From positions 1 through 64,000 of the forward strand of contig NZ_BOMM01000047.1 in assembly GCF_016862195.1 (NCBI RefSeq): a stretch of DNA of 64,000 nucleotides, read 5' to 3'. Positions 34,235-41,942 of this stretch are shown here, one piece after another. The stretch's first letter is position 1. Every line of letters starts with the position of its first letter. The DNA is from Paractinoplanes ferrugineus (GTDB lineage: Bacteria > Actinomycetota > Actinomycetes > Mycobacteriales > Micromonosporaceae). The notes under the pieces were generated by a model. The model was not told where the DNA came from. It searched no databases and worked only from the letters and a program-made list of their open reading frames with translations. The position numbers and the translations under genes are program-made.

Positions 34235-35250
34235 CAGTGCTCCCGGCCGGTCGCGTCCGGGACCAGCCGGAGTTCCATCGTGCCCGTGGCGACCTCGTCG
34301 CCGTCCTGCTCGGCGGCGATCCGGACCGACCGGCGGTCCACCGGGCAGCCGGGCGCCACCGCGGCGGTGATCCGGATCGGGGTGTCGAACTCGCAGAACT
34401 TCGCAAACTGCGCGCTCAGCCCGGTGAGCGCGGGTCGGTGGCCGGCGACCGGCGCGGAGGCCACCAGCGCGGCCTGCCGGAAGGCCTCGAGCAACGCCAT
34501 GCCGGGTACGTGGTCGACGGAGTGGTCGAGCAGTTCGGCGTTGCCGGGGTCGAGCCGCAGCAGCCAACTGCCCGGATCCGCACCGGCCGCGAGCAGCACG
34601 TCCTGTCCGCGGCGCCGGCCGACGGCTTCGGGGGCGAGCGGGTGGCCGACCGGCGGCGGGGGTCCGGAACTCGCGTCCGTGGCCGCCCGAGCCCGGATGG
34701 CGTGGTAGATCCGCGCGTCGACCGCCTGCGAGAGCAGGCTGCCATGGCCGCGGACCACGCCGTCGACGATGAACTCGACATCCAGTCGCAGGCAAAGCCG
34801 GCGACTGGTGGCCTTGGCCGTGGGGGTACAGACGATCCGCAGGTCGATCGGGAGCCACGACCGCCGGGACGGCGCAGCGGTGCCGGCGAGCCGCAGGGTG
34901 AGTTCGCTGAGGACGAACTTGTGGGTCTCAGGCACTCCGTGGAAGCGGTGCTGGATGTAGTAGCCGGCCTGGCGGAAGGCCTCCGCCGCCAGCATCGGAT
35001 CGGCCCAGCCGAAGTCGGCCGAGTCGTAGAGGTGCTGGTCGCGGGGCAGCATCGCCGTGATGAGGTAGCTGTTCGGCCCGTCGCTGACGCCACCGGTCAC
35101 CAGCACGCTCTCGGCCGCGGCCCGATGGACCAGAGCGGGGGCCACGGAGCAGGGATCGGGCAGTCCGCCGTGCGCGTCACCGGCCGAGCCCTGAGCCGGT
35201 GGAGTCGACGATGGCCGGGCGTGGTGCGCCGTCGGCAGTTGAACACTCAT
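34234..35250 (-). CDS. afsA: A-factor biosynthesis protein (AfsA/ScbA family)
   Basis: 338 residues. Two tandem AfsA hot-dog repeats are visible: one around residues 40-170 (VHRAAAESVLVTGG, FGWADPMLAAEAFRQAGYYIQHRFHGVP) and one around 205-320 (VHR-equivalent VGRRRGQDVLLA, LDHSVDHVPGMALLEAFRQAAL). AfsA condenses a beta-ketoacyl chain from ACP with dihydroxyacetone phosphate, the committed step of gamma-butyrolactone synthesis. An ARE-like palindrome lies 60-80 bp upstream, and the receptor gene is divergent, the standard afsA-arpA arrangement. The N-terminal 30 residues are low complexity. Confidence 0.92.
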   Translation of the reverse strand: MSVQLPTAHHARPSSTPPAQGSAGDAHGGLPDPCSVAPALVHRAAAESVLVTGGVSDGPNSYLITAMLPRDQHLYDSADFGWADPMLAAEAFRQAGYYIQHRFHGVPETHKFVLSELTLRLAGTAAPSRRSWLPIDLRIVCTPTAKATSRRLCLRLDVEFIVDGVVRGHGSLLSQAVDARIYHAIRARAATDASSGPPPPVGHPLAPEAVGRRRGQDVLLAAGADPGSWLLRLDPGNAELLDHSVDHVPGMALLEAFRQAALVASAPVAGHRPALTGLSAQFAKFCEFDTPIRITAAVAPGCPVDRRSVRIAAEQDGDEVATGTMELRLVPDATGREH

Positions 35251-35310
35251 GTCATCTTCCTTCGATCAGTGCCGGTCAGACGGGTCGCCGTCCGGCAAAG
35301 GCCGCCGCAA

Positions 35311-35332
35311 ATATACGTCCGGGAAGGTATAT
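35311..35332. promoter_or_regulatory. ARE-like palindrome 3 (upstream of afsA)
   Basis: ATATAC (35311-35316) and GTATAT (35327-35332) are inverted, with GTCCGGGAAG between them. On the minus strand it reads ATATACCTTCCCGG, the same half-site as the other four. It is centred about 70 bp upstream of the afsA-type start. Confidence 0.75.
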
Positions 35333-35560
35333 TTTTCGGGCCAAGGATAGATGGAACAGAATCTGTAACGGCTTGGCAACAAGGCGAGGAGTTCGTTGCT
35401 GGTGACCAAAGGTTATGGTTCGGCCAGATTGCGGGTTTTCCCGTCCGCGCGCCTCCAGCGGCCATAAGTCGAGGACAGTCGGCATCTGTGCGCTGGGGAG
35501 GCACTTCCCGAGCCGGCACCGGGCTCGATGCGCGATCGCTCGACTATCAGATGGCGCGAA

Positions 35561-35582
35561 ACATACCTTGGTGGCGGTATCA
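35561..35582. promoter_or_regulatory. ARE-like palindrome 4 (upstream of the receptor gene)
   Basis: ACATACCTTGG on the left and GGTAT on the right (ATACC 35563-35567, GGTAT 35576-35580). It lies 33 bp before the GTG of the receptor gene, a position suited to autorepression. The right half-site is degenerate inside the repeat. Confidence 0.7.
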
Positions 35583-35614
35583 TCTCGTGGTAGCCACTCG
35601 AACGGATTGAACTC

Positions 35615-36262
35615 GTGAGTACAGACACCCCGCGGATCAGCGTTCCGCGTCGCCCGCACTCCTCCGGCCGGCCCCAGCAGGCCCGGTCGGTGCAGACCCG
35701 CGACCACATCTTGATCGTGGCGGCCCAGCTGTTCGCCGAGCGTGGCTACCCGTACACCTCGATCACCGAGATCGCCGATCGGGTCGGCATGACCAAGGGC
35801 GCGGTGTACTTCCACTTCCGCGACAAGGAAGCCATCGCCGCCGAGATCGTGCGCGAGCTCTACAACCGCTGGCGGGTGCGCATCGACGAGGCGCTCGCCA
35901 TGCAGGTGTCCCCGCTGGAAACCCTCCAGGCGCTGCTGGACAACGCCGCCGACCGGTTCTTCGAGGACGACATCGTCAAGGCCGGGGCCCGGCTGCAGGC
36001 CGACCGCTCCCTGTCGGACACCACGCTGCCCGAGCCCTACGTCGAGTGGATCTCGACGATCGCGACCCTGCTGGCCCGGGCGAAGGGCGCCGGTCAGCTG
36101 CGCGACGGCGTGGACCCGGAGTCCAGCGCGTACATCCTCGTGTCGGGGTTCTTCGGGCTGCAGCACTTGTGCGACATCCTCAACCACCGCGACGACATGC
36201 CCCGCCGCTGGCAGGAGATGAGCCGCCGGCTGTTCGCCTCGATCGCACGCTCCGCGGAGTAG
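35615..36262 (+). CDS. Gamma-butyrolactone receptor (ArpA/ScbR-like TetR)
   Basis: 215 residues, GTG start. The N-terminus is diagnostic: RPQQARSVQTRDHILIVAAQLFAERGYPYTSITEIADRVGMTKGAVYFHFRDKEAIAAEIV (about residues 18-78), followed by a ligand domain with the expected Trp residues and GFFGLQHLCDIL. Receptors of this family repress genes through ARE palindromes and leave DNA on binding the lactone. It is divergent from afsA, has its own upstream palindrome, and is followed by the fifth palindrome and the KASIII-Paa operon. This gene is the more convincing true receptor of the two in the cluster. Confidence 0.9.
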   Translation: MSTDTPRISVPRRPHSSGRPQQARSVQTRDHILIVAAQLFAERGYPYTSITEIADRVGMTKGAVYFHFRDKEAIAAEIVRELYNRWRVRIDEALAMQVSPLETLQALLDNAADRFFEDDIVKAGARLQADRSLSDTTLPEPYVEWISTIATLLARAKGAGQLRDGVDPESSAYILVSGFFGLQHLCDILNHRDDMPRRWQEMSRRLFASIARSAE

Positions 36263-36451
36263 CGCCACCCCAGGACCCGCTTCGACATCCGCACGCCCGG
36301 CGGTCCGCCGGCGGCATCGTGGGTACTTCCGTTGCCGCCGGCCGACCTCGGCGTGGTGTCCGTCGCCGGCTGCCCCGACTGCCTGTCCCCGGCGCCGAGC
36401 AAGTGCAGATGCTCCACAGTTGCCCGGCCGACGCGGCCGACCCTTGCGCAA

Positions 36452-36479
36452 ACTACATACCTTCGCGAAGGTATGTAGT
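36452..36479. promoter_or_regulatory. Perfect 28-bp ARE palindrome 5 (upstream of KASIII-Paa operon)
   Basis: Left arm ACTACATACCTTCG (36452-36465) and right arm CGAAGGTATGTAGT (36466-36479) are exact reverse complements with no spacer. It is the most symmetric member of the five-site family and lies about 120 bp upstream of the KASIII-like gene, inside a 336-bp gene-free stretch (36263-36598) in which I see nothing else. Confidence 0.85.
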
Positions 36480-36598
36480 AGTGGAACCGCCGCTGTCCTG
36501 ACCCGGACCGGTGGCCGCGCACTCGTTGTCGCCGCCGCCAATGGTGGTCGGCCGGCGCATCCCCCTCACTCCACTGCTCTGAGCATCGAAGGAGTCCG

Positions 36599-37642
36599 AT
36601 GAAATTCGGAGACGATCTGCGGATCAAAACCGCGACCTCGTGGCTACCTCCGGACCACGAGACCGTCGAGGACGCCGTCGCGACGGGCAAGCTGGCCGCC
36701 TCGGAAGTGGAGCGGATCGGCGTCGCCCAGCTGTCGGTCTCGTCCCGGTGGTCGGGTCCGGAAATGGCGGTCGAGGCCGCTCGCGCGGCCCTCACCCGGG
36801 CGAACTGGGACCCCTCGCGGGTGGGCCTGGTGCTGCAGACCTGGATCTACCACCAGGGCCACGACATGTGGTCGCCACCCCATTTCGTGGCCAGCCAGCT
36901 CGGCACGCCGGACGCGCTGGCGTACGCCGTCCAGCAGGGCTGCAACGGCGGCGCCCAGGCGCTGCAGGTGGCCGCGATGCATCTGGCGGCCGATCCGGGG
37001 ATCGGCGCCGCCCTGATCACCAGCGGCGACCGTTTCCTGCCGCCCGGTTTCGAGCGCTGGAACTGTGACTACGGCCTGGGCTTCGGTGACGGCGGGTCGG
37101 CGGCGCTGCTGCACCACGGCGACGGCGAACCCGACGACTGGGCGCTGGTGTCCCTGGCCAGTGCGACCGCCGCCGACCTCGAGCTGATGCTGCGCCACGG
37201 CGACGAGTTCAGCCCGACGCCCCTGTGGCACAGCTCCTACATCGACCTGAAGCGACCCAAGAAGTCCTACATGAACGCGTACGGCAAGGAGCGGTTCGGG
37301 GAGATCGCCACCACGATGATCCGCAAGGTGGTCGTGGACAGCATCCACGACGCGCGGCTGGAGATCGACGACCCCCGGATCAAGTACATCGCGCTGCCGC
37401 GGCTCGGCGACTACCTGCTGGACGGCATCTACCTGCCGGTGCTCAGCGACGCGCTGAAGGCCGAGCAGCTGCGCTTCGGCGCGAAGACCGGTCACCTGGG
37501 CTGCGGAGACTTCCTGTCGAACCTGGCCGACCTGCGTGACCACGTTCCGCTGGAGCCGGGCGACGTCGCCCTGGTGGTCAGCGGCGGGGCGGCCTGGACC
37601 TGGTCGAGCGCCGTGGTCCAGGTGCCGGAGAGGAGCGAGTGA
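36599..37642 (+). CDS. KASIII-like acyltransferase with altered active site
   Basis: 347 residues behind AAGGAG. The thiolase fold of the FabH superfamily is clear (QQGCNGGAQALQVAAMHLA with nucleophile Cys115; ITSGDRFLPPG; FGDGGSAALLHH). The other two catalytic positions differ: the His motif reads IALPRLGDYLL instead of PHQxN, and the GNTxAAS motif reads GHLGCGDFLSNL. This matches KASIII homologues that transfer acyl groups rather than condense with malonyl (CerJ or DpsC type). It starts the seven-gene operon and ends inside the start of the second KASIII gene. Confidence 0.85.
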   Translation: MKFGDDLRIKTATSWLPPDHETVEDAVATGKLAASEVERIGVAQLSVSSRWSGPEMAVEAARAALTRANWDPSRVGLVLQTWIYHQGHDMWSPPHFVASQLGTPDALAYAVQQGCNGGAQALQVAAMHLAADPGIGAALITSGDRFLPPGFERWNCDYGLGFGDGGSAALLHHGDGEPDDWALVSLASATAADLELMLRHGDEFSPTPLWHSSYIDLKRPKKSYMNAYGKERFGEIATTMIRKVVVDSIHDARLEIDDPRIKYIALPRLGDYLLDGIYLPVLSDALKAEQLRFGAKTGHLGCGDFLSNLADLRDHVPLEPGDVALVVSGGAAWTWSSAVVQVPERSE

Positions 37643-38634
37643 TGGGTCTCGGACTGCTCAGCCTCGGCGGCTACGTGCCGCCGGTGGTCATCGACAACGC
37701 ACAGATCGCCGGGTGGACCGGTGTGGACGAGAGCTGGATCGTCGCGCGGACCGGGATCCTGGAACGCCGGTACCGCGAACCGGGCACCACCACCTCGGAT
37801 CTCGCGTTGCGAGCCGCCCGCGAGGCGCTCGCCGGGCATCCCGAAGCGGCGGACCGGCTCGGGCTGATCATCGTCGGCACCTCGACCCCGGACCAGCCGC
37901 AGCCGTCCACCGCGGCGATCCTGCAGGACAAGCTCGGGCTGCCCGGCATGGCGGCGTTCGACGTCAACGCGGTGTGCTGCGGCTTCCTGTACGCGCTGGC
38001 CGCCGCCGCGTCGATGACGCCGGCCGGCGCCGCCGGACAGCCCGCCGGATATGCCCTGGTCGTCGGTGCGGACGTCTATTCCACACTGATGGACCGCACC
38101 GACCGGCGCACGGTCAGCCTGTTCGGCGACGGGGCCGGGGCCGCGCTGCTCGGTCCGGTACCCGACGGTTACGGCATCCTGAGCTGGCGACTGGTCGCCA
38201 ACGGCGAGCACCGGGATCTGGTCGAGGTGGTCGCGGGCGGCACCCGCCAGCCCATGAACGCCCAGGCCGAGGAGGCGGGCGAGCACCAGTTCCGGATGAA
38301 GGGCCGGCCGGTCCTCGAGTACGCGATGCGCACCCTGCCCAAGGTGATCGGCGAGGCGCTGGACGCGGCCGGGCTCCGGCTGGATCAGGTCGACCGCGTG
38401 ATTCTGCACCAGGGCAACACCCGCATGGTCGAGGAGTGCGGCCGTGAACTGGGCCTCGATCCCTCCCGGGTGCCGCTGACCGCACCGCATTTCGGCAACA
38501 CGGCCGCGGCGTCGATCCCGCTGACGCTCAGTTCGGAGCACGAGCGCCGCCCGTTCCGGCGTGGCGAGCACGTGGTGCTGGCCGGCGTGGGCGGCGGCAT
38601 GACCGCGGGCGCCTTCGTCATGCGCTGGTACTGA
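37642..38634 (+). CDS. Beta-ketoacyl-ACP synthase III (FabH-like)
   Basis: 330 residues from ATG 37642; a GTG at 37639 overlapping the previous stop is an alternative. The canonical triad is present: Cys112 in DVNAVCCGFLYAL, His in VILHQGNTRM, and Asn in HFGNTAAASIPLTL. It can therefore carry out decarboxylative condensation of an acyl-CoA with malonyl-ACP. It differs from housekeeping FabH in its N-terminus and its location. With its altered partner it could make and transfer a short beta-ketoacyl chain, either for the product or for the AfsA substrate. Confidence 0.9.
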   Translation: MGLGLLSLGGYVPPVVIDNAQIAGWTGVDESWIVARTGILERRYREPGTTTSDLALRAAREALAGHPEAADRLGLIIVGTSTPDQPQPSTAAILQDKLGLPGMAAFDVNAVCCGFLYALAAAASMTPAGAAGQPAGYALVVGADVYSTLMDRTDRRTVSLFGDGAGAALLGPVPDGYGILSWRLVANGEHRDLVEVVAGGTRQPMNAQAEEAGEHQFRMKGRPVLEYAMRTLPKVIGEALDAAGLRLDQVDRVILHQGNTRMVEECGRELGLDPSRVPLTAPHFGNTAAASIPLTLSSEHERRPFRRGEHVVLAGVGGGMTAGAFVMRWY

Positions 38635-38677
38635 ACCGCCGTCGGATTCCGCGCAAGCACAGCGAGAGGAGAAAGAC

Positions 38678-39565
38678 ATGCCGACAGCGACCACGGCGGG
38701 ACACCGCTACTACGAGCTGTGGGACCCGATGCCCGACGACGTACGCGAGGGTGCCCGGCGCTTCGCCACCGTGCAGGCGCTCAATGAACTGGTGGGGGTG
38801 CTCCAGTACGTCGAGTGGCTGGACCGCGCGCCCAGCCACACCAGGCGGCAGATGCTGATGGCGAAGATCCAGGACGAGGTCGGCCACGGTCACGTGGTGG
38901 CCCGGGTCGCCGAGGACCTGGGCATGCCCCGCGAACAGATCCTCGTGGACTACCTCGAGGGCCGACTGAAGATCCACAACATCTTCCACTACTCCTTCCA
39001 GACCTGGGAGGAACTCGGCCCCGGGCTGCTGCTCACCAACTCGGCCGCGATCCAGCAGTTTCAGTCCCTGGCCAAGGGCGTGTACCTGCCCTACTCCCGG
39101 GCGCTGCGCAAGGTCGAGCGCGAGGAGTCGTTCCACTACCAGCACGCGCTGGACCTGACCCACGAGATCCTGACCCACGGCGACGCGACGCAGCGCCGCC
39201 GGGTGCAGCAGGGATTCGAGCTCTGGCTGCCGCGCATCCTGGCCTACCTGGGGCCGCCGGACACCGACACGCTGCACGGTAACCGGATGTGGCAGGTCGG
39301 CATGAAGCCGGACGGCAACGACGCCGTACGCCAGGCCTGGCTCACCAAGATCATTCCGGTGTTCCGGAAGCTCGGCGTGCACGTCGATCCCTCGCTGGTG
39401 AGCCAGGCGCCGTCCGGCGAGTGGCAGTTCGCCCAGCCCGACTGGGCCGCCACCAAGAAGATCATCGCCAACGGCGGCCCGTCGTCGCAGCGCCGACTGG
39501 ACTACGTCCGCCGCGTTCTCGACCGCAACGCCGGATACCGGCGTGCCCTGAGGGGGGTGGCCTGA
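38678..39565 (+). CDS. paaA: PaaA-like diiron oxygenase subunit
   Basis: 295 residues behind GAGGAG. It is homologous to PaaA, the catalytic subunit of phenylacetyl-CoA 1,2-epoxidase. Both diiron ExxH motifs are present: Glu67-Val-Gly-His70 (KIQDEVGHGH) and Glu150-Ser-Phe-His153 (EREESFHYQHA). The PaaA landmarks QALNELVGVLQYVEWLDRAPS, GMKPDGNDAVRQAWL and the C-terminal RR segment are kept, so substrate-CoA binding is plausible. The phenylacetate catabolic genes (paaK, paaE, paaG, paaZ) are not alongside, so it is likely recruited to biosynthesis. The stop is immediately followed by the next ATG. Confidence 0.92.
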   Translation: MPTATTAGHRYYELWDPMPDDVREGARRFATVQALNELVGVLQYVEWLDRAPSHTRRQMLMAKIQDEVGHGHVVARVAEDLGMPREQILVDYLEGRLKIHNIFHYSFQTWEELGPGLLLTNSAAIQQFQSLAKGVYLPYSRALRKVEREESFHYQHALDLTHEILTHGDATQRRRVQQGFELWLPRILAYLGPPDTDTLHGNRMWQVGMKPDGNDAVRQAWLTKIIPVFRKLGVHVDPSLVSQAPSGEWQFAQPDWAATKKIIANGGPSSQRRLDYVRRVLDRNAGYRRALRGVA

Positions 39566-40705
39566 ATGCCGAAGGTACCGACCGACGACCCCAACATCTA
39601 CGAGGTCTTCGCCCAGAGCGGCCAGAGCACCGGACTCAACCACGTCGGCTCGCTTGTCTCGCCGCGGCCGGAATTCGCCTGGCACCTGGCCAAGGAGACC
39701 TACGGGCGCCGCGACGACCTGGTCAACCTGTGGGTCACGCGCCGCGCCGACCTGATCGTCTCCGAGCCGGCGGACCGCGGCCTGCTCGCCGCCAAGACCC
39801 GCATGCCGCACCGCCAGCCCGGCTTCCCCACCGCGCGTCGGCGGGACCGCTCCTCGGCACCCGTCGCGAGCGCCGATCCGCAGGCCGACCGAGCGGTGGC
39901 CGACGATCCAGCCGGTCACCGACGCCCGGACGACGAGGCCACGACCGCCCGCCGCGACCTCGGGGCGGCCCGCGGACCCGAGCTCAGTGACCTGTGGCTG
40001 GCCCTCGCCGACGACCTGTTCGTCCTCGGCAACCGCCTGGGCGCACACATCACCGACTACATCGACCTGGAGGAGGCCCTCGCCGTCGGGTCGATCGGGC
40101 AGGAGGCGGTGGCGCACGCCGGAACGATCCTGCTGTTGTGCGGCTTCGACCAGGCCGCCGTGGACGCCTGGTTCTTCGACCGGCGACACGAGCAGTGGCA
40201 GGTGTCGCGGGCCCTCGAACGGGTCCTCGACTGGCCCTCTCTGGTGGCCGGCGGCCTGCTGATCGCCGCGGCCGTCACCGTGCTCGCCGACGAGACCCTG
40301 GGACTGGAGCCGGGCGCGGCGCACCTGCCCCCCATCGCCGCCATCCGGCAGGAGCAACAGGTCCATCTGGAGCACTGGCGCCGGCTGGCGCAGGCCCTGA
40401 CCACCTGGCCCGAGACCGCGGCGGAGTTCGGACTGGTCCACGCCCGGGTGACCGAGTACGGCGGCGACCTGTTCGGCGCCGTACCCCAGGGGATCGCGTC
40501 GGGCGCGTTGCCGACCGGCCCGGCCCCGGTCGCCCAGTTGCACGAACGCCTCGCCGCGCTGATCGAGCAGGATGGCGTACCCACCTCGCGCCTGCCGGCG
40601 AGCCCGCAGCAGCGCGCCGTGGGCCGGGGCGGGAGCGCTCTGGCCGAGTCGCTCAACCGGGGCCGCTCGGTCCGCGACGGTTACGCCGCCGGGGTGTTCC
40701 GGTGA
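39566..40705 (+). CDS. PaaB-PaaC fusion protein
   Basis: 379 residues in a single uninterrupted frame. Residues 1-75 match PaaB (YEVFAQSGQSTGLNHVGSLVSPRPEFAWHLAKETYGRRDDLVNLWV). Residues 76-140 are an Arg/Asp/Ala-rich linker. Residues 140-375 match PaaC, the structural ferritin-like partner of PaaA (LADDLFVLGNRLGAHITDYIDLEEALAVGSIGQEAVAHAG, FFDRRHEQW, EHWRRLAQAL). In known systems PaaB and PaaC are separate proteins, so this fusion is unusual and would lock the subunit ratio. It follows PaaA with no gap and overlaps PaaD by 4 bp. Confidence 0.88.
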   Translation: MPKVPTDDPNIYEVFAQSGQSTGLNHVGSLVSPRPEFAWHLAKETYGRRDDLVNLWVTRRADLIVSEPADRGLLAAKTRMPHRQPGFPTARRRDRSSAPVASADPQADRAVADDPAGHRRPDDEATTARRDLGAARGPELSDLWLALADDLFVLGNRLGAHITDYIDLEEALAVGSIGQEAVAHAGTILLLCGFDQAAVDAWFFDRRHEQWQVSRALERVLDWPSLVAGGLLIAAAVTVLADETLGLEPGAAHLPPIAAIRQEQQVHLEHWRRLAQALTTWPETAAEFGLVHARVTEYGGDLFGAVPQGIASGALPTGPAPVAQLHERLAALIEQDGVPTSRLPASPQQRAVGRGGSALAESLNRGRSVRDGYAAGVFR

Positions 40706-41205
40706 CGGCCCCACTGACACCCGACCAGCTCGCCGACGTGGTCGCCGGCGTGAGCGATCCGGAAATCGAGGTGGGCCTGCGCGACCTCGGTGTGCTGCGC
40801 TCGGTGTCGCGGGCCGACGGCCGGGTCCAGGTTCACCTGGCCCCGACCCGGCTCGCCTGCCCGGCCCAGGGCGAGATCGCGCGGCGGGTACGCTCCGCGC
40901 TCGCCGAGGCCGCCCCGGACGAGGACATCGACATCGTCTGGGAGCGCGGTGCCTGGCAGCCCACCGCCGTCACCGCGAACGGTCGTCAGGCCCTGCGCGA
41001 CGGCGGATACCGGGTGGCCGGCAGCACCCCGCGGTGCCCGTACTGCGGCGGCGACGACGTCGCCCGCGCCGGCAGCTTCGGCGGTGCGGTGTGCAAGGTC
41101 CCGTTCGACTGCCGCGGCTGCGGTTCGCCGTTCGACGTGATCGGCACGGCCGGTTGCCACGCCCTGCTCCCCTACCCCACCGACCGCCCAGGGAGATCGG
41201 GATGA
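40702..41205 (+). CDS. paaD: PaaD-like protein (MIP18 domain with zinc ribbon)
   Basis: 167 residues from the GTG at 40702, overlapping the PaaBC stop (GTGA). The N-terminal MIP18/DUF59 domain (LADVVAGVSDPEIEVGLRDLGVLRSV) is followed by a C-terminal zinc or Fe-S ribbon with CPYCG and CRGCG. PaaD is needed for active phenylacetyl-CoA epoxidase, probably in metal-centre assembly. Its retention argues that the oxygenase is functional. PaaE, the flavin/Fe-S reductase, is not encoded here. Confidence 0.9.
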   Translation: MTAPLTPDQLADVVAGVSDPEIEVGLRDLGVLRSVSRADGRVQVHLAPTRLACPAQGEIARRVRSALAEAAPDEDIDIVWERGAWQPTAVTANGRQALRDGGYRVAGSTPRCPYCGGDDVARAGSFGGAVCKVPFDCRGCGSPFDVIGTAGCHALLPYPTDRPGRSG

Positions 41206-41942
41206 GACTCAGCGGCAAGACCGCCGTGATCACCGGCGGGACCCGCGGCCTCGGCCGGGCGATCGCCGAACGCTACCTGCGCGAGGGTGCCCGGGTCGTC
41301 TGCGCGGCCCGCAACCCCTACGACATCAAGGAGGTCATCGACCTCGACCCCGACCGCTGCGCGTACCTGCCGGTCGACGTCACCAGCGACCAGTCCGTCG
41401 ACGCCCTGATGGCCGAGACCGTCGACACGTTCGGCGGCGTCGACATCCTGGTGGCCAACGCGGGCGTGAGCCGGGACGGCCGGGTGGACCGGCTGGCCCT
41501 GGACGACTGGCGGGACATGGTTTCCACCAACCTGACCGGAGTCTTCCTGTGCACCCGGGCCGCCGTGCCGTACCTGGAGCGCAGCGACGCCGGCCGGATC
41601 GTCACCGTCTCGTCCAGCATGGCCACCCGGGTCGCCGTCGGCGCCGCCGGTTACTGCGCCACCAAGGCCGCGGTGGAGATGTTCACGCGGGTCTCCGCGA
41701 TCGAGTTGGCGCCCCGCGGCATCCTGGTCAACGCCCTGGCTCCGGGCATCCTCGACGAGGGCATGGGACAACAGGTCACCGCCAACGACCGGATCTGGTC
41801 CAAATACCGGACCCGGCTCTCACTCGGCCGGCCCGGTACGGGCGAGGAGGCGGCCGACGCCGCGGTCTTCCTGGCCGGCCCGGAAGCCAGCTACGTCAAC
41901 GGCCACGTTCTCGAAGTCAACGGGGGGCTGCTGTGGTCCTGA
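41202..41942 (+). CDS. Short-chain dehydrogenase/reductase
   Basis: 246 residues; the ATG overlaps the PaaD stop (ATGA). Classical SDR: cofactor motif TGGTRGLGRAIAERYL, NAG in LVANAGVSRDG, catalytic Ser in TVSSSMATRV and YxxxK in GYCATKAAVEM. It ends EASYVNGHVLEVNGG as FabG-type enzymes do. It likely reduces a keto or oxidises a hydroxy group on a CoA- or ACP-bound intermediate made by the KASIII and Paa enzymes. It overlaps the start of the enoyl-CoA hydratase gene. Confidence 0.92.
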   Translation: MRLSGKTAVITGGTRGLGRAIAERYLREGARVVCAARNPYDIKEVIDLDPDRCAYLPVDVTSDQSVDALMAETVDTFGGVDILVANAGVSRDGRVDRLALDDWRDMVSTNLTGVFLCTRAAVPYLERSDAGRIVTVSSSMATRVAVGAAGYCATKAAVEMFTRVSAIELAPRGILVNALAPGILDEGMGQQVTANDRIWSKYRTRLSLGRPGTGEEAADAAVFLAGPEASYVNGHVLEVNGGLLWS

